Below, piece by piece: positions 15,032 to 17,821 of a stretch of DNA of 17,821 bases; within the stretch, counting starts at the first letter, position 1; each line of letters begins with the position of its first letter. The notes below the pieces were generated by a model. That model ran no database searches. It was not told where the DNA came from and saw only the letters and a program-made list of their open reading frames with translations. Source of the stretch: Muribaculaceae bacterium (GTDB lineage Bacteria; Bacteroidota; Bacteroidia; Bacteroidales; Muribaculaceae); contig JAIDJJ010000211.1 of assembly GCA_029052265.1 (NCBI GenBank), positions 1-17,821 of the forward strand, given 5' to 3'. A program made the position numbers and the translations under genes.

Positions 15032-16429
15032 ATCTTCGCTTTTGAGAAATGTTTTTTCGGTGTCATTAATGGCTCGCTCTTTGTCGACATCTTCGGGAAG
15101 TTCGATATCTGCTATGAGTTTGTTGTCAAGGGTGACATATGCTTCTTTAAGCCAAGAATCGATTTTGTTTAAGATTCCGGAATACACAATTGAAAAACGC
15201 GGTATGAAGGAATGGCTTCCAATATGGTCGAGCCTTGACAGCAGTTCTCCCACACTCAGGTTCCCGGTCTCCTGAGCCGGAGCCACACCGGTCCGGTCGT
15301 TTGGCAAAACCACATAATTGGTGAGCCCCGCTTTGTTGAGGTTTTCACAAACCCGGCTCACGATTCTTAGTGGAATGTCATAATAAAAACTGAGCTGTGA
15401 CCTGCTCAAAGGAGTTTTCCCTTTTCTGAATCTCCCTACAATGGCTGCTGTAAGTATAATCGTGACTTTCCTGAGGTAATTAAGCGACAGCCGGTTGAAA
15501 TCTCCCATAAAATTGAAGGCGAATACATTCTGCAGAGAGTAAGTCAATACGCATCCTGCGAGAAGTATCAGCCAGGAGAGCTGCAGCCATATGAGCAATA
15601 AAGGCAGGAAAGAAAAAGAACCATAGATTGCATTGTATTTCGACACGTATAGCTGTCCGTTGACAAAAAGCAGTTGCAGTATCTGGAAGATCAAGGCGCT
15701 GAATCCCCCTGCTATGGCTGCATATTTAAATTGTACCTTGGTGTTTGGGATCAGGAAGAAGGATAGAGAGAATGCCAGCCAGGCAAGCAAGAGGGGAGCC
15801 ATTTCGAGGGCAATGTTCACCAAGGGGGACAGGAATGCAAGATGAGAATTGTCCTGAATGGTGGCTGACATGAAGATCGAGACGCCGGAAGAGCATATCA
15901 TCAACACGGGAACCATCAGGCAGATTGCTATATAATCGGTCACTTTCTGATAGAAAGACCTGTCTTGTTTCACATCCCAGACTCCGTTGAATGCCGATTC
16001 GATATACGACAGCAGTGAGATAAGGGTCCACAACAAAAAGATTATACCGATTCCGACAAAAAGACCCTGCGAAGCCTCCTTTAGGTATGAGTCCACAAAT
16101 TTTAAAGCAAAAGAAATGCCTTGTTTCTGTGCCGGGAAACTTTTGAAAAGCTGATCTTCAAGCAGAGACTGGAATCCGAAGCCTCTTCCTATCGCAAACA
16201 TAAGAGCGAGAGCAGGCACAATGGCGAGTACTGTGGAGTAGGTCAGCGACATTGATTTTGACTGAAGGTCTCTGTCCAGGAAAGAGCGTACAGACAGATT
16301 GGCAACCTTCAGGATTCTTATTCCCGTAGTGTCTTTGGTTTCATGCCAGACCCCTGTCCAGCAGTAATTGACAATAGAGGACGTCTTCTCGATGATCCTG
16401 CTTATAAAAGATTCTTTTTTCTGGGTCAT
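15023..16429 (-). CDS. YihY/BrkB-family inner-membrane protein
   Basis: A 468-residue membrane protein of the YihY/BrkB family, once mislabelled ribonuclease BN; its biochemical role is not settled. Six hydrophobic segments fall near 60-80, 121-143, 166-190, 204-228, 236-257 and 272-300. Family features include SLTYSTVLAIVPALAL in the first segment, LLSYIESAFNGVW, and IPNTKVQFKYAAIAGGF followed by YNAIYGSFSFLPLLLIWLQLSW. Residues from about 315 on form a soluble domain with winged-helix-like sequence (TPLSRSQLSFYYDIP) and an acidic end; this extension makes it longer than the roughly 290-residue E. coli YihY. The start ATG at 16429 is supported by a clean hydrophilic N-terminus. No consensus promoter was found in the 330 nt upstream. 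The family is secure, the function unknown. Confidence 0.9.
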   Translation of the reverse strand: MTQKKESFISRIIEKTSSIVNYCWTGVWHETKDTTGIRILKVANLSVRSFLDRDLQSKSMSLTYSTVLAIVPALALMFAIGRGFGFQSLLEDQLFKSFPAQKQGISFALKFVDSYLKEASQGLFVGIGIIFLLWTLISLLSYIESAFNGVWDVKQDRSFYQKVTDYIAICLMVPVLMICSSGVSIFMSATIQDNSHLAFLSPLVNIALEMAPLLLAWLAFSLSFFLIPNTKVQFKYAAIAGGFSALIFQILQLLFVNGQLYVSKYNAIYGSFSFLPLLLIWLQLSWLILLAGCVLTYSLQNVFAFNFMGDFNRLSLNYLRKVTIILTAAIVGRFRKGKTPLSRSQLSFYYDIPLRIVSRVCENLNKAGLTNYVVLPNDRTGVAPAQETGNLSVGELLSRLDHIGSHSFIPRFSIVYSGILNKIDSWLKEAYVTLDNKLIADIELPEDVDKERAINDTEKTFLKSEDSV

Positions 16430-16541
16430 TTTTTCAGTTTGTGGATAATGAAGTTGTTTCCACTTTTTTACGGAGATTGATTTTCTTATGGCTTTTTACA
16501 TTAAAAAGACCTCTTTCCCAATCTTCCGCCATCTTTCCGGT

Positions 16542-16614
16542 CGGTTTTGAACCATTCATCGGTCGTTTAGCCTGCTAAACTCCCTCTTCACTCCCTCTTC
16601 AAGGTTCAAAACCG
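16542..16614. repeat. Nested inverted repeats and an 11-bp tandem repeat in a gene-free stretch
   Basis: The 370-nt interval 16430-16800 between yihY and rnpB contains no gene I can support. Inside it CGGTTTTGAACC (16542-16553) and GGTTCAAAACCG (16603-16614) are perfect 12-bp arms. Between them lie a 7-bp stem GTTTAGC/GCTAAAC (16565-16580) and CTCCCTCTTCA repeated twice in tandem (16580-16590, 16591-16601). This organised layout suggests a structured RNA, a dispersed repeat or a regulatory leader. The remainder is AT-rich with no clear promoter. Confidence 0.6.
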
Positions 16615-16763
16615 CCTCGAAAATCTGACGAAATCTTGAAAAATAAAAAAGTTTAAGCAACCTCTTTAAAAGAAAAAGTCGAAACAGCTTCAATGTTTTT
16701 TGTGTAGCAACTAAATCTGTTCATGAGATAAAATGCAAGAATGCTTACTATGGTTCAAAAAAA

Positions 16764-16795
16764 ATAACCGGAGAAGTCATGACTTCTCCGGTTAT
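16764..16795 (-). terminator. Rho-independent terminator of RNase P RNA (32-bp perfect palindrome)
   Basis: The half-site ATAACCGGAGAAGTCA is followed by its exact reverse complement. Read on the minus strand, the hairpin lies 5 nt after the RNase P RNA 3' end and is followed by seven T residues and GAACC, the classic intrinsic terminator form. There is no T-run on the + strand, so it is directional. Confidence 0.9.
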
Positions 16796-16800
16796 AAAAA

Positions 16801-17155
16801 GCAGAAGGGATGTAAGCCGGGTTATGTACCATCAAAAAGATGGCGTCTGTCATTTATCTAATCCTCGCGGTTGCCCGCGGGCTCAAGCAGCCTACCCCCC
16901 GGCAATGGACGGGCAATCCTTGACTGCCGGTATATTTGGCCTTGCAACCCATGGGATGTGCGGCCTCCCTTGTCACCAAGGGAGCCGGTGGGCTCTTACC
17001 CCGCCTTTTCACCCTTACCTCCCTTGGGAGGCGGTTGTTTTCTGTCACTTATCCCCGGCGTCGCCGCCGGCTTCCCGTTAGGAAACATGGTGCCCTCTGT
17101 TGCCCGGACTTTCCTCTTGAAGATCCTGTCTTCAAGCGACAGACCACCCTTCTGC
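16801..17155 (-). ncRNA. rnpB: RNase P RNA, bacterial class A
   Basis: This is the catalytic RNA that removes 5' leaders from pre-tRNAs. On the minus strand the conserved core GAGGAAAGTCCGGGC appears near the 5' end (about 17103-17117), GGTAAGAGCCCACCGG in the middle, and AGATAAATGACAGACG followed by ATAACCCGGCTTA near the 3' end, all diagnostic of class A. The ends are set by helix P1: GCAGAAGGG at the 5' end (17155-17147) pairs with CCCTTCTGC at the 3' end (16809-16801), giving about 355 nt; a few extra nucleotides at either end are possible. An intrinsic terminator follows at once. Short open frames over this region are artefacts. The 44-nt gap to the upstream cytidylate kinase-like gene has no clear consensus promoter, so its promoter may be atypical or lie further upstream. 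Confidence 0.95.
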
Positions 17156-17199
17156 AGAATGTAGTCTATTTAAGCTGACCATTATTTTCGGCTAAATGT

Positions 17200-17821
17200 T
17201 CAGCGGATACGTTTTTTTGCTTTTGCAAAAGATATTATCATTTCAGCTATCGTTTCGTCTTCAAGGCATGATGCGTCGACCGACAGATGATATGATGCGG
17301 CTTTTCCCCAGCCTCCCCCGGTATAGTAATTATAGAAGCTTTCCCTTTCGCGGTCATTTTTACGGGCAAGCTCCTTTGCAGAGTCTATATCCGCGGCGTC
17401 TCCTCTTTTCACAATCTGCCGAGCTCTTTCATCTACAGGAGCATGAAGGAACACACTGACGAGACCGGGATGGTTGCGCAATATATAATCAGCAGTTCTT
17501 CCCACTATTACACAAGACCTTTTTTCGCAAATCTTTTTAATCACTTCCGATTGGGCGTGATAGAGAGATTCCCCGCATATCGACGTGTCGTGGAAATTAT
17601 CGGCTATGCCGTATATCCCCTGCAGTAACGAACGCAAAGGGGAAGGTTTCCGCTCATCGTGGGCTATAAATATTTCTTGAGAAAACCCCAGGCTTTGTGC
17701 TGCTTCGGCGAGCAGTTCCTTGTCGTAATAGTCATATCCGAGGCGTTTTGAGATAAGTTTCCCTATTTTTCTGCCTCCGCTGCCGAACTGGCGGCCTATC
17801 ACTATTACAGAACTCCCGCAT
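17200..17821 (-). CDS. Cytidylate kinase-like protein, 5' partial at the window edge
   Basis: A P-loop nucleotide kinase of the cytidylate kinase-like group. The frame is open to the window edge and reads SSVIVIGRQFGSGGRKIGKL, so the GTG at 17800-17802 is probably an internal codon and the true start lies outside; the ATG at the very edge is out of frame. Features: P-loop IGRQFGSGG, LGYDYYDKELL, the CVIVGRTADYIL segment, FLHAPVDERARQIVKR and a NDRERESFYNYYTG stretch; it ends KAKKRIR. About 206 codons are visible, near the full length for this family. These proteins are often annotated cytidylate kinase but the substrate is rarely tested. The 3' end lies 44 nt before the RNase P RNA on the same strand. 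Confidence 0.9.
   Translation of the reverse strand, partial: CGSSVIVIGRQFGSGGRKIGKLISKRLGYDYYDKELLAEAAQSLGFSQEIFIAHDERKPSPLRSLLQGIYGIADNFHDTSICGESLYHAQSEVIKKICEKRSCVIVGRTADYILRNHPGLVSVFLHAPVDERARQIVKRGDAADIDSAKELARKNDRERESFYNYYTGGGWGKAASYHLSVDASCLEDETIAEMIISFAKAKKRIR

Noticed and set aside
16580..16601. Tandem repeat considered as a CRISPR remnant
   Set aside because: Two adjacent 11-bp copies with no spacer and no cas genes nearby.
16779..17178. Several open frames across the RNase P RNA gene
   Set aside because: The region is diagnostic rnpB sequence; the frames overlap the catalytic core and P1 helices.
17819..17821. ATG on the minus strand at the very window edge as start of the cytidylate kinase-like gene
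   Set aside because: It is out of frame with the kinase reading frame, which stays open past the edge.

Overview
The window reads as ordinary chromosome from a member of the Bacteroidota, most likely order Bacteroidales and possibly Muribaculaceae (inferred from protein families and gene order; no search was run). Support comes from promoter-like motifs that fit the Bacteroidota consensus (TTG about 20 nt before TAnnTTTG), start sites without strong Shine-Dalgarno sequences, a compact MenE, the ClC-fmt neighbourhood, and the three-gene glycogen cluster (debranching enzyme, glycosyltransferase, GH57) familiar from Bacteroides relatives. No mobile element, tRNA or CRISPR array was seen.

Left part, + strand (1-9004): the 3' portion of a polyprenyl-phosphate sugar-1-phosphate transferase that starts exopolysaccharide or O-antigen repeat units; a ClC chloride channel/transporter whose CBS-domain tail is cut off by one in-frame TAA; fmt (methionyl-tRNA formyltransferase); and menD-menB-menC-menE. 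MenD, MenC, MenE and MenB turn isochorismate into SEPHCHC, o-succinylbenzoate (after a MenH-type step not encoded here), OSB-CoA and 1,4-dihydroxy-2-naphthoyl-CoA on the way to menaquinone. fmt and menD overlap by 4 nt; no menF or menH is present. A perfect 26-bp hairpin swallows the end of menC.

Middle (9005-14988): a Crp/Fnr-family regulator on the + strand, with its own promoter region, converges on a minus-strand glycogen operon of debranching enzyme, GT4/GT5-type glycogen synthase and GH57 alpha-amylase-like protein. A hairpin separates the two units. The operon has a good consensus promoter and a leader of about 140 nt. The GH57 protein has a probable catalytic substitution, a coiled coil and a basic C-terminal tail.

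Right part, minus strand (14989-17821): a YihY/BrkB-family inner-membrane protein whose stop codon also sits in a perfect 18-bp hairpin; a roughly 330-nt gene-free stretch with nested inverted repeats and an 11-bp tandem repeat; RNase P RNA with a 32-bp palindromic terminator; and a cytidylate kinase-like protein running off the right edge.

The content is mainly housekeeping, and I see no wholly new multi-gene system. The observations most worth checking are the in-frame stop in the ClC-CBS gene, the two stop-codon-straddling perfect hairpins, the altered GH57 protein, and the structured element upstream of yihY.
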